Shown here piece by piece: positions 1 through 11,973 of a stretch of DNA of 64,000 bases (position 1 is the first letter of the stretch; every line of letters begins with the position of its first letter). The translations under genes and the position numbers were made by a program. The notes beneath the pieces were generated by a model. It saw nothing but the letters and a program-made list of their open reading frames with translations. It was not told the origin of the DNA and did no database searches. Source of the DNA: Cenococcum geophilum 1.58 (Eukaryota > Ascomycota > Dothideomycetes > Gloniales > Gloniaceae); contig KV748177.1 in assembly GCA_001692895.1 (NCBI GenBank), forward strand, positions 2,046,001 to 2,110,000. Direction: 5' to 3'.

Positions 1-1064
1 TAATAACTACTTTTATATTTAATCCCTACTTCCTTATTATAACTACGGGAACCCTATTTGGAATTATTAGTATATAAACTAATAATATAATTATCTTGGG
101 AGACGACCAATTCTTAGCTCTTAAAGAGGATGAGCTAGTAAAGGCAAATCTTATGGTAAAGCTAAAGGAAAAGCTTAACTTAACAACACTATTACTCTTT
201 AATAGATGCATCCTCTCCCTAAATAAGGATTCCATTGCTTTACGCCAGAAGGGTTAAGGCAAGAAGATTAACGTTATTAATGTTAATTCTCTAAAGTAAG
301 GATATATAAAGCAACGTGCTTACGGAGCTTATATTGCTTTTATTTATTAACCTAAGGCTTTATTTAATCTTTTTATTGCGACTTAACACCAAGAACTAAT
401 TAAGGATGATGTCCTTACCCTAAATAAGCGTCTTTTCTAGCAAATAAACCATTTTAATTGGGGACTACTTTATGTGCCTATTAATCTCCCTACCGCCAAG
501 CTCTTTATATTTATTAATAGATTGTTTATAAATAATAAAGATTTTAGCTCCTAGTTAGGATATAAGATTATTATCGCAAACGAATTTACTGGAGAGAATG
601 ACTTTATAATCTATAGCAATCTTATTTATTAAAGCTTAACTAAGAGTAAGCGCGTTACCTAAAGTGTTTTAGTGTTAGAGATATATAGAATAGTTAGCGG
701 AGTTAATATAGCAATTGCAATTAGAACTACCCTAAAGATAATTATAGATTAACTCAAACTTCCCGTTATCCCTATAATCATATACACCGATTTATTTTCC
801 CTCTATAAGTATTTAGTTAAGCTTGGTANTATAAAGGAGAAGCGCCTTATAATTAATATTATAGCACTTTGGTAATCCTACAAGCATTAAGAACTCTTTA
901 AAATTTAATAGATTAATGGCTAAAATAACCCAGTAAATATAATGATAAAGGCGAACCTAAATAAGGCACTAAAGACGTTTGTTAATATAAATACTCTACG
1001 TATATAAGTTAAAGGTTAGGTTAAAAGGGAGTCCTTAGAAATTTCTTAGTTATAAGAGGTCTTA

Positions 1065-1115
1065 AGATATCTAGGAACTTTAACCGGCGGTTAAAGTTAT
1101 CTAATTAGTTAGATT
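1065..1115 (+). repeat. Shared palindromic block in copia R1
   Basis: This lies between the end of RNase H and the 3' LTR. A 23-bp palindrome occupies 1076-1098: the arm AACTTTAACCG is mirrored around one central base. The block recurs in copia copy A (30157-30222) and, unexpectedly, in gypsy copies G1 (23602-23670) and G2 (45788-45852). Confidence 0.8.
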
Positions 1116-1389
1116 CTATAGACCCTAACTTAAACCAGCNAATNAGNATTTTCCATCCCCGGGATAAAAAATCGCTATTAGCTCGCTTACCCCTAGCGCC
1201 TTGGCGGCCCTATTAATAAGATACCTACCTATAACTTATAAGCAAGAAAGCACCACGTGCTAAGAGGCAAATTTTAGGACAGTGAGACTTATATTATAAT
1301 GGCAATAGTAAATAAGGAGTATTAATTTTTATTCCGCTAGTTAAGCGGTATATATATATAGATAGCAACTATAAAAGAAGAGTTGCTAG

Positions 1390-1603
1390 TGTTAGGAATA
1401 AAGGCAAATAGTCACCATATAAGGCATATTGCCGTCACGTATAGTAAGTTGCCGTTATATACGGTAAGTTGCCATTATGTGCCGCCGCGGCACTAGTGTG
1501 GTGAGGAACCTTAAGTTCCTTACCCCTTTCTTTAAGAAGAACAAGAATAATTATTATACTATCTACGAACCGTAGCTACGTGATATCCCCTTATGATCTA
1601 ACA
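1390..1603 (+). repeat. 3' LTR of copia copy R1
   Basis: The 214-bp LTR starts TGTTAGGAAT and ends in ACA. It is the reverse complement of the LTRs at 29718-29901, 35067-35227, 40706-40866 and 41329-41512, sharing the blocks GGTAAGGAACTTAAGGTTCC and CGTAGCTACGTGATATCCCC. It is longer than the 161- and 184-bp LTRs because a 20-odd-bp motif around AAGTTGCCGTTAT is repeated more often. Confidence 0.85.
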
Positions 1604-1689
1604 GTCTCGGTTAATAGTTTATCCAGTTTAAATTTTTTAGATTGCCCACTATTATCTTATTATACAATAACCCTATTAACTTTAAAGGG

Positions 1690-4340
1690 AACTATAAGTT
1701 TAGATATCGATAAAATTTCTCAATTATCTAATTCTAATTTACTTAAGACTACCTTAGAAGTATCTTAGCCCACTTAGACCTCGCACGCCTGCGCTTTTAA
1801 CATTCAATTTAATACTCTTAAATACCGTGGCCAGCTTCTTTAGGATGTGTAGTATTGCTTACGTAATAAACGGGTCCTAAATATAAAGGCAAAGGTTTCC
1901 TAGGTTTATTAGTATGGAGCTAATTTACAAGTAAAGGGCTATAAGAAGCTCTGGCTTTGTAAGCGCTACTATTAAAAAAAGGCTTACGGTACCTAGCTCT
2001 TTAATATACTCTCTACCTTATTGATTATATCTTATTTAAAAAAGACCTATAGAATAACTGGAGCTGGCGGGGATCCTAACTCTATCTTATTATAAGGATA
2101 AGGTTCTACTTACACAGGCTTTATATAACGTAGTCTTCTTCCACCGCTATTTAACGATCTTAAATATAAGAAGGACCTTATTAATACAATAATTGCCTAT
2201 AACCTTAGCTTTTCGACTATTTAAAATACCTAATTTTAATAGCTTCTTATTTCTAGCCAACCTAAAATCAAAGCAATCCTTTTATCCTTGTATACTATAA
2301 TTAGGGGCTAGGTAATAGATACATTTCAGTTAAGAAAGACATAGATTAAGGATAAAATTTTATATGCAAAAAGTAAAATTAACCTCTTACTTAATGGCTG
2401 GCGCTCTCTAAATTATAATGAGTATATAGCGATATACGCTTACTTTATTAGTAAGGAGTATAAGCTTAAGTACTGTCTTCTAGGTTTCTAAAAAGTGAAT
2501 AGAGTAAAATCTAGCTAATTAATTGCAGAGATTATAGCTAATGTTATTAATAACTACGAGATTGGCTAGAATCTTGGGGCGTTTATAATAGATAATACTA
2601 CGGATAATAATATTATGCTAAGGGAGCTAGCAACTTGGTTTAATATTAACGTTGGCTATTCGCGCCTGCGATATCTTAGTTATATTATTAACCTAGTTAT
2701 TAAAGCCTTACTATTTAGTAAGGGCGTTAGTAAGCTTAAGCGGAAGCTAGCTAGTACTTTATACGATAAAGTATTTAAATTTTGGAATAGTATAGGCCCG
2801 ATTGGCAAGCTCTATAATATCTATATCTATATTAACCATAATTTAATAAGGATGATAATATTTAGAGAGTGCTAGGAGAAAGACTTCTAATATTACCAGC
2901 TTCTTATAGATAGAGGAATTTGGTGGAATTTAACTAAGGCTATAATTTCTCGTGGTATATTCTATTTCTTTTATTTATATAACGGTACTAGAGTATATTA
3001 CCTACCATATTGCCGCTATATCGCCGCAATATACTATATATTGCTATTATACCGCATATTGCTATTATGTTACATATTACCATTCTTGGTTATTACTAGG
3101 GGTATTATACTACGCGCTATTTCTAGGCTCTTTACGGCCGTAATAAGTCACTATAAGTTGCCAGCTAGCAACTTATACCGCATATTCCTATAGCAGCGCC
3201 TATAGTAACCTATATAACTTAGACATACTGCATAATAAGCCTTAGCGGTTAGCTGTATATATTTGTTTATATTAGTCCTAGCAACCCCTTCTTCTTCTCC
3301 TTAACTTAGTATTGTAAAGATAGCAATTATTTAAAGCTCGGTTTAGAGCCATTTGTTTAAGTTATTATAATTTATATTAGCTATTATACTAATAAATACT
3401 AGCAATTAAACTATATGCTGCTATTACCCTTTACTAAACCCGCTAGAAACTTCTAAACTAGTAGGGTGCCTATAACCTTCGATAAGACTTTCTATAAGAG
3501 GCCGATTAGGAGGACCTAATTAGGTGGTAAAAAATACTAGTTCCCTTTTAGGAGCTTTATAAATAAGAGGAAGGTTAAGTATAAAAAGTTAGTTAAGAGG
3601 GACAATATAGCGCACTATAGAGAGTTCTCTATAGTATAAACTTTATATATAATGTTCTTAAGAAGGCGCAGAAGGAGATTAATAAGTCTAATACTAATTT
3701 TAAACAAACTAAGTATTATAATACTAGTATTAATATGGCCTGGCTAAAGCTTAAGAAGTACTTTAAGCTAACAGATTTCTTACCTCTTTATATTATAGCT
3801 ATTGTCCTTTACCCTATACGGCGATTTAAGTACTTTAAGGATAAGTGGGTAGAGTATCTAAGTTGGGTTAAGACCGCAAGGAAGGCATTTAGGGACCTTT
3901 TCCTAAGTTATTATAAAAAGGTTCCTAATATTAATTCCGCCTTTAACTTTAAGAATTAGCCAAATAATATAAAATCTTCCTATTTTACATATAACGAATT
4001 CTTAGTTAATTACCTATTACGGAAGTATTATAAGTAGAAGAAGAAGGATATAGATAGTCTGGAGCTTAATACCTATCTAAGGTCTTTTAATTACCGACTT
4101 TTATTAATCTAGGACCCGCTTATATGGTAGAAGGAGCATTAAACTAACTTTCCTATCCTTGTACGTATGGCATTTGACATATTCTTAATACTAGTAATAA
4201 GTAGTAAGGTAGAACGCGTATTCTTAGCGGCCAAAAGGCTTATTATAGATGAGCGAAATTGCTTAGGAGTAGAGGTTATAGAGGCTAGTAAGTGCTAGAG
4301 GCACTAGCTAAAGGCAGATCTTATAGATTAAAGCAAATTC
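1690..4340 (+). pseudogene. hAT transposase pseudogene
   Basis: This is the transposase that would cut and paste the hAT element. In order, the sequence shows: a BED-type zinc-finger region at about 1905-2070 (reads YGANLQ, then KKLWLCKRC, with a weak His end); the catalytic core at about 2320-2870, including LLLNGWRSLNYNEYIAIYA, then LGAFIIDNTTDNN and YIINLVIKALLF, which match the usual hAT pattern of a Trp-containing strand, a DNA-N-ND acid and a CGHIINL-KA helix; a spacer; and the C-terminal hATC dimerisation domain at about 4050-4335 with SSKVERVFLAAKRLI and ERNCLG. The frame is broken by many TAA/TAG codons, mostly at positions expected to be Gln or Trp, as RIP would leave. The longest open pieces are 2615-2875 (86 codons) and 3735-3959 (74 codons). 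Not functional. Confidence 0.85.
2950..3480. other. Possible insertion inside the hAT element
   Basis: Between the transposase core and the segment leading into hATC there are about 580 bp where the family needs roughly 250-300. The stretch is rich in ATATTGC/GCAATAT repeats at about 3010-3090 and has no recognisable coding. It could be a decayed solo LTR or MITE. No clean ends or target duplication were found. Confidence 0.3.
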
Positions 4341-4559
4341 TAGCGAATTCTTGTAATTGATAAGCTTAATATCTTACCTTTTGTTCTTTCTGCCACTGTA
4401 TCGCGGCACGTTGCTGGGACAACCTCCTAGCTAAATATCTGATTGGAAGTTTAATTAAATCGGCCGTTAATCAGGCTAGCTTCAATCAAATACGGCCCGT
4501 GTGTTAGTTAATTAAATATCCTGGCAATTAGTCCGGATATTTGACTGTTGGCAGCACTG

Positions 4560-5055
4560 CCTCCGTCTTGGCTAACAGTAGCCCGTGTGTGTGTCGCCTA
4601 GATACGTAATTGCCTTTCTGCTTTCAGCTATGGGACTGAAGTATGGCTTGGAGCTAAGATAGCGTTCAATTAGCTAATTAGATAACGTCTACCTCCAATT
4701 CTTACGTGCATGGCTCGGCATACGTAACGTGAGGGAAGATTGTACGTCTGTTCTGTTTAGTTATTCTCGTTCCACCGACAGCACTTGCAGAAAGTCTTAA
4801 GCTAGTGTCGACTCACACATCAAAGTAGCAATCAACATTTCATGTGACTTCATAGAAAATGTATGCTATCCCTACAAATATATCCCAACAAAATAACTGC
4901 CCGTTAATATCGTAGCCAATATATCTGCGAAGTTTTCCTATATATTTAGCTATTCCTCTCCAGGGTTATCCTGGATTTGAACATTTGCTCTCAACTAAAC
5001 TTCATTTGAATTATTGCTACCTCTTGCAATATATCTCTTGATACTTGCTTTCAAT
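4560..5055 (+). promoter_or_regulatory. RIP-free upstream region of the secreted-protein gene
   Basis: Base composition changes sharply after 4560: C and G return and there is no excess of TA or stop codons. A TATA-like CTATATATTTAGC lies near 4940, about 115 bp before the start codon, followed by a CT-rich tract (TATTCCTCTCC, CTCTCAACT) typical of fungal transcription starts. No gene was seen in the stretch itself. Promoter assignment is inference from position and composition. Confidence 0.4.
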
Positions 5056-6093
5056 ATGAAAACTTTCTCCGCTTTTCTAAGCCTGCTTGCCATCTGTGGG
5101 GGGGTCTCTGCCACTGGCACTCCCAAACCATTAGCTCGTGATAATAGGTTTACCGAGAGGGCTCCTAGTAGGTTGCCTTATCCGTTTGACCTTCTACTCT
5201 TCACTAAAGACCGCTAAAGGTCTTCATGCCCGTGGTACACAGCAACAAAAATTCACATATGATGAGCTATGGGAGCTTGAAGTCCAACTCTGGGATAACT
5301 TCCTATATCCTGCCAACCTTGAGCAGGCTCAAACCATTAATTCTACAATTTTCACAGCCGATGTAAGAAAAACTAATAACCGCCAGTACTAAAACTGAAT
5401 CTCTGTTAGGTGCAAGGACGCGTTGATATTACTCGTAACTTCGATGGAGCGGAGCTTAACACCGAGTATATTTTTGGTCTCTTCACTGATCCTAACGCCG
5501 TTAGCCTTATTGGAGTACCGACATCTTATGAGATTACCGAATTTGTTGCATACGACCGAATTGCTGCTGCAACGACAGTTGTGACGTACAATGCCACCAC
5601 TTTTCAGAGGATAGTTCCTGTGACGATCGATACTTTCATTGCCTGGAACGACGAGGGCAAAATATGGCAGTACGACGCAACATTCCGCTGGTTTGGCTAC
5701 CTCCTAGACACTCTCTTAACCGCTGCGGCTTCGGATATCAACGCTACAAGTCCTGATCAGGCGAGAGAATACACCGCCAAAATACTTGCAGAAAGCATAT
5801 GCCGAACCCATCAAAATCACTGCACCGAGGAAAACCAGCAGTACGACAATTCTGAGACATGCTTTCATTTCCTCACTCAGACCACTCGTTTTGGCAAGGC
5901 GCACGAGTTAGGTCAAAATACGCTTTTGTGCAGATCAGTACATGAACAAATGGTTCAATGGCGGCCCCATGTCCATTGTCCGCATATTGGGCCAAGCGGT
6001 GGAGGAATGTGCACTGATGACCAAACGTATGCCGCCGCGGTCCAACAAAACCATTTCACAAACACCCCTTTCGTCCAGTATAAAGCATACTGA
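5056..6093 (+). CDS. Predicted secreted protein, intact, three exons, 312 aa
   Basis: Exons are 5056-5167, 5220-5362 and 5410-6093 (TGA). Intron 1 (52 bp) runs GTAGGT to AAAG with CACTAA as branch site. Intron 2 (47 bp) runs GTAAGA to TTAG with GTACTAA. Both have fungal sizes, and together they restore one frame through three overlapping open frames. The protein starts [19 protein letters not shown], a clear signal peptide cleaved near residue 19, so it is probably exported. The mature part has six cysteines, clustered towards the C-terminus (SIC, NHC, ETC, LLC, VHCPHIG, GGGMC), and three N-glycosylation sequons (NST, NAT, NAT). The central part (about residues 86-180; [12 protein letters not shown]) could be an NTF2/SnoaL-like fold, but I cannot establish this or assign a function. 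It resembles uncharacterised secreted proteins of ascomycetes. Codon use is normal and there are no RIP stops, although RIPed transposons flank it. Effector-like by location only. Confidence 0.8.
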
Positions 6094-6665
6094 TACCAAA
6101 CATGCGTCGACCAGGATCAACTCCTTGGACTCAATTAGTCCGTCTAGATTAAGACTAGATTAGGGGTTTTTGGTACCTACCTACCTACTATATACATAGA
6201 GACTCGAGAGCCAAATTGAATAAGATAGAGTCTATATTATCTAATCTTCCGCCTAATAATATAATGCAGTCTTCTATCATTGTCTTAGTAATAAATGCAT
6301 ATATATTTCAGCCAAATATCTATTTAATTTATAAGCGCGACAAAATATTTATAATTTAAATGTATATAATAAATATAGCTTAGGTAAGCCCTATTACAAG
6401 TAGTGCTTTTATTAATATTTAGTACTAATTAGTGGATATTAAATGTTAAATATTAAACGCTTAATATTAATATTAAAAGGTATTTATAGTACTTTATTAG
6501 CACCTTTAAAACCTCCCCTATAATAAAGGCCTCTGGGCTATAGCAAAATGGGCAAAAAAAAGGTAGGACACCTAGTAAAAGACCTATACCTACTACCCCT
6601 ATAAAGAATAGGCGAGATATAGACTATAACCAATAACAATAAGAAAGTGGAAATCCCTATAGAGA
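6094..6665. other. AT-rich stretch with an LTR fragment
   Basis: The gene's 3' flank runs to about 6170. Then 6175-6265 resembles the end of the LTR at 6880-6957: both contain CTACCTA-CTA-TATATA, AGAGCC, then AATAAGATAGAGT and CCGCCTAAT or CCGTTTAAT. It is probably a scrap of a related copia LTR. From 6270 to 6665 the sequence is RIPed and A+T-rich, and I recognise nothing in it. Confidence 0.35.
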
Positions 6666-6957
6666 TGTTCTTCTTGTCGACCTAAATCGGATCTCCTTAC
6701 TACTATTGTACTACTGTCTATCGACCTAGATCGTATTTACGTACAATGTCTTAGTTGTCTCTTAACTTATAACTAAGTACCGTCTTTCTTGATTTCGTAT
6801 GTCTTATTAAATGTCTTATTACCTATTTCTATTAACTATTACAGACTAAATAACGACGTCGTCGTTATTTTATTTGCTACCTATCTAGTATATATAGTAA
6901 GGCTCCAGAGCCTCTTATAATAAGATAGAGTTCTTATTCCTAATCCTCCGTTTAATA
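6666..6957 (+). repeat. Probable 5' LTR of copia copy C2
   Basis: Begins TGTTCTTCTTGTCGACC and ends just before the PBS-like GTTATAAGCCCGGG, which copy C1 also carries directly after its 5' LTR (GTTATAAGCTCGGG at 9184). The left edge is a guess from the TGTT start. No 3' partner remains to confirm it. Confidence 0.45.
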
Positions 6958-7331
6958 GTTATAAGCCCGGGCCGTCTACTGCATTATCTTTAATTTAAAG
7001 CCTTTATTTCTATTAATTCCTATTATTATCTTAGTTATAGATACCTATAATAACTTCTTAACAAGAGACTACGCCTATTATTATATTATTTGTTATCCTA
7101 GCAAGCCTAAACAATTAGGATAAATAAATTAAGGTTATTAAGTTAAAAGCCAATAATAATTATCTCTAGAAGTATATTAACCTATTAACACCTAAGACTA
7201 ATCTGCTAAAGCTTAAAGAACCTATTTAAGCCTTACCGAATAATATTAATAGCTAGAAGATAAAGCTCTTAGAGCTAGATAAGGATAAAAAGGGAGAGCT
7301 CTATATACTTTAAGTCGACTATAGAGATAAT

Positions 7332-7548
7332 TGTAAGGGATGTTATTGCGGTCACCCCGGGTTGCCCTTAAGACAACCCCCAGACACCCCTTAGATAGTC
7401 GCCGGTTACGTGCTAAAGGTACGTGCCTATAGTATATAGTCTCCACAATCCCAGAGGCCTTACCTCCTTAAGGATTCGTCTCTCTTACCAATCTATCCTG
7501 TTCCACAATCGTGTCCTTATAGCCCCCTATTTATAAAGTCCTCTTACA
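7332..7548 (+). repeat. Solo LTR (217 bp) with target duplication ATAAT
   Basis: Starts TGTAAGGGATG and ends CTCTTACA, flanked by ATAAT at 7327-7331 and 7549-7553. It is clearly richer in G+C than the surrounding copia Gag, so it is a later insertion reduced to one LTR. Beyond its first bases it does not resemble the 261-bp LTR family of 17141-17401. Strand is arbitrary for a solo LTR. Confidence 0.75.
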
Positions 7549-8660
7549 ATAATATAAAGCTATATAGAAAATAGCTATTAGCTCGTAATATGTTACGCAG
7601 TTAAATTTAAAACTTTATCTTATATACCTACCTTATTTATATATTTAAATGCAATACTACCTATTATGTTTTAGTGTCACTAAAGCAGAAAATTACTCCA
7701 ACTAATAGCGCCTAAAAGCTTTAAGTTGCTACTTAGTATATAAAGTTTAAGAAAGCGCCTTAAAACTAAAACTTTAAGGTCTAGTTATAGGAGTGGAAGA
7801 AGGTATATACTAAGTATAAAGGGCTAGATCTATGAGGTGATAAGCTCTGCACTACTTAGCTATACAAACCTATAAAAGGTAAGCGAGTGACTGGCTTGAT
7901 GCCAGGTACGGCTGTGCGGAACAATATATATAGGCGAGGTGGCTCGGTTACCTAATAAGATCTACCTAAGGTATATAGTAATTAGTTGGTAAAAGACTTG
8001 ATATACGTTAGAATATTAGAAGAACTAACTTAAAAGACTTAAGTAGAAGAAGAAGAAATTTCCTAGCTTCTTTAAACTAGTTAAAATATACTAAAATTAC
8101 TATTATACGAAGCTCGCCTAGAAGGGTAAAGCCCTATAAGGATCCTTTATAGTTACCTTTAAGGACAAGTTAAGTAAGTTACTAAATATAAAGCCTAAAT
8201 TAAAGCTTAAATTATTAGTAAATAAGTAGAAGAAGGAAAGATAACCGCTACTAAAGTACTTATACGGAAAACGTTACTACTATAATAAATGCTAGTATAT
8301 AGTAGAGTCGATTTCTTGCCTATCTTAGTTTAAACTAAGTAACGAAATTTAGAAGAAGGTAGATAGGAAGATTGCTAATATAACACCTAGAATTAAAGCC
8401 TAAATTAAGTAAATCTAGAAGGATAATTAGGCTAATAAGAAGCTAAAGGACGGTAGTAGTTAGAGCTTATAAGAGCCTACTAGAGTCTTTACGGTTTATT
8501 AAAAAGGAACTTATAATATAGCCTCTAACTATAAACTTTATAATAGTGTTCTTCTTAATTTAGGAACTAATATATACGTTTTTAATAATTAAGCTAGATT
8601 TATTAGCGACATTAAGCCTTCCTTAGATTAACTCTATATAGGCTTATTAACCCAAGGTAC

Positions 8661-8774
8661 AAGTGGTCTATATTTTCGGGTCCTAGAATTTAAACCCCGC
8701 CAAGCCGGCTTCTAATTGGTTTTAAAAAAGTGCGCGCGGTAAGTTGTGGCAAAATCCACGTGACGAACTTCAAA
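8661..8774. other. Junction between copia C2 and satellite
   Basis: About 110 bp of mixed composition (AAGTGCGCGCGGTAAG, CCACGTGACG). Not RIPed and not recognised. It links the truncated copia relic to the satellite. Confidence 0.3.
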
Positions 8775-8979
8775 ACACCGAGCTCTACAAAAGCTTTTCA
8801 AAAGCTCTGCACTAAGCTTTACCAGCCCTATAAAAGCTCCGTATAAAGCTCTATAAAAGCTCTACTAAAAGCTCTACTAAAGGTTTTGCAATATCTCTAC
8901 CCACCTAGTGTACTAGCCACACAGTGAAATAGAACACGAAGTGCGCAGGGGGGTCCAAGGGGTCTCCCCTTAAAGCTCT
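8775..8979. repeat. Complex GCTCT satellite, left part
   Basis: Tandem 11-12-mers built on AAGCTCT (AAAAGCTCTACT, TAAAGCTCTATA) are followed by the conserved spacer motif GTGCGCAGGGGGGTCC. A hairpin lies at 8957-8971: AAGGGG, loop TCT, CCCCTT. The satellite continues at 19567 after the copia C1 insertion. Confidence 0.8.
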
Positions 8980-9183
8980 TGTCGATTCAGGTTAAATTTA
9001 GCCTATTACCCTATCTTTATTCTCATTTCGGGTGTACTACTACCCCCGTTTTAGTTACATACCCCCCTCCCTTTCCTATTTTAGACACCTACCTTATATA
9101 TAAATAGCATCTTTTCTTTATAGTTGAATAAACAGAGTCCTTATTCTTTACTTACTTATTAGTACATAGACTACTAATTAATA
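8980..9183 (+). repeat. 5' LTR of copia C1
   Basis: A 204-bp LTR beginning TGTCGATTCAGG. It is about nine-tenths identical to 19360-19566, with differences mainly C/T and G/A as RIP leaves. It contains a TATA-like ATATATAAATAGC near 9100. Confidence 0.85.
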
Positions 9184-11973
9184 GTTATAAGCTCGGGTAA
9201 CTTGCTAGATTATACCTATTTAACTAATTGATTTAACTAATCGTACCCCTTATTAAATACTTTATTTGTCTTTACAAGCACCTCTTAATATAACTTCTTA
9301 ACCTACCTAAGCTATTACTATAACGGTGATATTATTAAACCAAGCTAATTAGGACGAATGGATTAACCTTATTAGGCTTTAAGCTTAAATAGCAGACGTA
9401 TAGGAATACGTTAACCCCTTAACTAAATAGGATTAGTTACTTTATTTGCTTAAACCAGCCTTTCCTAGGCCTTAAGATGTGAAGTTAAGAATAACCTTAT
9501 ATACAGCTCTCTTTAAGGATAAGAAGGACGAGCTTTAAATTTTCTATAAGAGGTATAAGATAGTAGAGAAGGAATATAAGAAGTAGAAGGTAGCTTTAAC
9601 CTCCCTACAAAGTTATATTACTAGTATAGTGGCTAGGAACCTTAATACCTATATACTAGGTATTAACTTAGTATATAACACCCTAGTAGCTCTTAAGGAG
9701 AGGGTTGCCCCTACCAATATAGCACGTAAGCTGTACCTATCCACTTAATATACTAAGGTTAAAAAGGGCCTAAAGAACCAGAACTTTAAGGCCTGGCTAT
9801 AGCAGTAGGAGAAGATATATAACAACTATAAAAATATTAAATTGCCGGACGTACACGGCAACTAAGTAATTAGAGATTTTCTAATAGTGGTAGAGCTAGT
9901 ATTACTAAACTGGGCCTTAATATGGAGGGTCGAATTTAATAAACACAACTGGGCTAGTGACTAAATAATATCTATAGATTAACTAGTTAAAATATATTAG
10001 AACTATTAATAAATAAAAACTGCCTAAAAAAGAAGAGATTAGCTTAGTGCTAATATAGTAGGCTTTTAGGGCGAGTTAATTAACGGAGCTTGTAAGGATA
10101 AAGCTTTTAAAGTACCTAAGGATAAGGCTCCTAGAACTATATTATCTAGGACATTATAGAAGAAAGACGCCCTACTATACTACTATAGAGATGTTTACTA
10201 GTTTCCGGAGTATCCTTATATTAACGAATTGGTTTAATTAAAGGACTGGAAATTAGATAAAGCCACGGCTATAAAGGTTAAGGAAAGGATTATAAGCGTA
10301 TTAAATTAGACTAAGTTAAAAATTAAGAAGATAAGGAAGGAGGCTTTAGGCAAGGAAGCTCTATAAAAGGAAGCCGTATAGAACCTAGAAGGAGGTTAAA
10401 AGGAAGACAACCACGGTATCTTCGCCGTATACTAAGTAGGCGCCTATAACACAGGTTCTAACTATAAGCTATATAATAGCGTTATTTTTAACAACGGAAC
10501 TACGATACACGTTATTAACAATTAATTAAGATTTGTCGACGAGCTCTGGCTAAGTAATAACTTTGTATACGCCGGAACGGGCCTAGATCTAGTTAAGGGC
10601 ATAGGGATAGTAGTAGTTATAATCTAGACACTAGTAGGCCCTAAGAGGATCCTACTAGCTAATATAGTATATGTACCGGCGTTCTATATAAATTTGGCCT
10701 GTCTAGATAGGTTTAACGATAAGAATATATAGTAGGATAATAAAAAGAACTTATTATATTACAAAGACGATCGTAAGACGTTTGCCTATTGTAAGCGATA
10801 TTATAACTAAAACACGCTTAAATATAATGAGCTAAAGGCCTTATTTGCAATCTAATTGCGAGACCCCCTTCCTAATTAGGAAGTAGTAGGAAGGCTTTAG
10901 TATAAGAGACTAGGTTATACAGGACCTAATACAATTAAGCATCTACCCTAAGAGGTGGGTAGTGCGAAGCTTTAAGGACCGACGACGATTAACTATAAAA
11001 CCTATGCTATTAACAAGGCTTACGAAATTATATTAAGAAGAGCACCTACTAATAAGGCAACGAGGCCCTTCTACTAAGTGTATATTGACCTATTTCCGGA
11101 GATCGTGGCGTATAACAGTTATAATTAGATAATATATTTCTTTAACGAATTCTTACAGATAAATAAGGTAGAGACTTTCGCCTAAAAGTTGTTAATAATA
11201 TAAGCAATTATACGATATTTAAATAAGGTGAAGCGTTAATATAAATAGAAGATCGCGGTAATCCGAATTAATGGCGAAACCTCCCTTAGTGGCGACTTCT
11301 ATAGTTAGATAAACTAAGAAGGAATTACGGTAGAGTATTTGGCCCTATATATAAAGTTATAAAACGGTTCTGCTAAACGTTCTAGGGGAGTAATTATTAT
11401 TAAGTCTTATTATATGTAAATTAAAGCTTAATTACTAGAAGAGCTCTAGCTAGAGATTATTAGAGCTATAGCGTATTTAATTAATAGAATACTAAACGCC
11501 TAGCTTAACTGGATAACACCTTTTAAAAAGCTTTAGTTAGCACTAGGGCTCTTATTATTAAAACCAAATATAGCTTATCTATATATATATAGCTATAGAG
11601 CTTACCTACTTAAATATAACCTTTTATATACTTAAAAGCTTAAACTAAGGGCTTATATTAGATACCTAGTTGGGTACTAGTTAATAAATATCTTTAGGGT
11701 CTATATCCCTAGTAAAAAGAAGGTAATTTAAATAAGAGATGTTATATTTAATAAGCAATTACTCTATAATAATAATTAGCTAAATCTTGCAAATCTGCTC
11801 CGTAAACGCGCTAATTAAATTTTAGAGGTAATTAATGTGTTATAAGTTAATAGGACGCTTTAGGAAGAGCTTAATAAAACGTTAGATAAGGATAATAAGA
11901 CTTTAAATAAGATTTAAGTGGATAATGGTAGAAATTAATAGATAGATTTTGGTGGAAATTAAGATAAAGCGAC

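Larger units (their letters stand above)
1..1603 (+). mobile_element. Ty1/copia retrotransposon, 3' portion (copy R1)
   Basis: This is the 3' part of a copia element whose 5' part lies off the left edge. Translation on the + strand gives the end of the reverse transcriptase (about 1-350) and RNase H (about 480-1060). RNase H is recognised by the match to copies A and B of the same family (30240-35066 and 35440-40250, both on the minus strand). A 3' untranslated stretch (about 1065-1389) and the 3' LTR (1390-1603) follow. It is a decayed fossil, heavily RIP-mutated with many breaks, and looks older than copy B. Its LTR lies directly against hAT coding sequence, so it probably inserted into the hAT element. 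Confidence 0.85.
1604..4559 (+). mobile_element. hAT DNA transposon, decayed, left end missing
   Basis: A hAT-superfamily transposon encoding a transposase on the + strand. The right end is placed at the candidate terminal inverted repeat GGCAGCACTG (4550-4559), whose complement CAGTGCTGCC fits the CA-G-TG start usual for hAT. The left TIR is not visible, because the copia LTR ending at 1603 abuts the coding region. The element is extensively RIPed. About 2950-3480 appears to hold more sequence than the transposase needs there. The right boundary is inferred, as no 8-bp duplication can be confirmed without the left end. Confidence 0.7.
6666..8660 (+). mobile_element. Ty1/copia relic, 5' portion (copy C2)
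   Basis: A copia fossil retaining its probable 5' LTR (6666-6957), a PBS-like GTTATAAGCCCGGG (6958-6971), and Gag (about 7000-8400). Gag carries the segment PTNSAQKLQVATQYIKFKK, which matches the Gag of copy C1 (PTNIARKLYLSTQYTKVKK). A CCHC-type knuckle region (about 8265-8330) and the start of the protease region (about 8500-8640) follow. Integrase, reverse transcriptase, RNase H and the 3' LTR are absent. A solo LTR sits inside (7332-7548). Broken, strongly RIPed, with many breaks, and old. Confidence 0.7.

Noticed and set aside
5056-5217. Short 54-codon gene, or a frameshifted pseudogene, at the start of the secreted-protein locus
   Set aside because: A 52-bp GT-AG intron with a CTAA branch site joins the signal peptide to the next frame, and a second intron joins that to the long frame. 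Composition is free of RIP, so an intact spliced gene is the simpler reading.
5716-6163. Overlapping open frames on both strands inside the secreted-protein gene
   Set aside because: They are shadows of the third exon.
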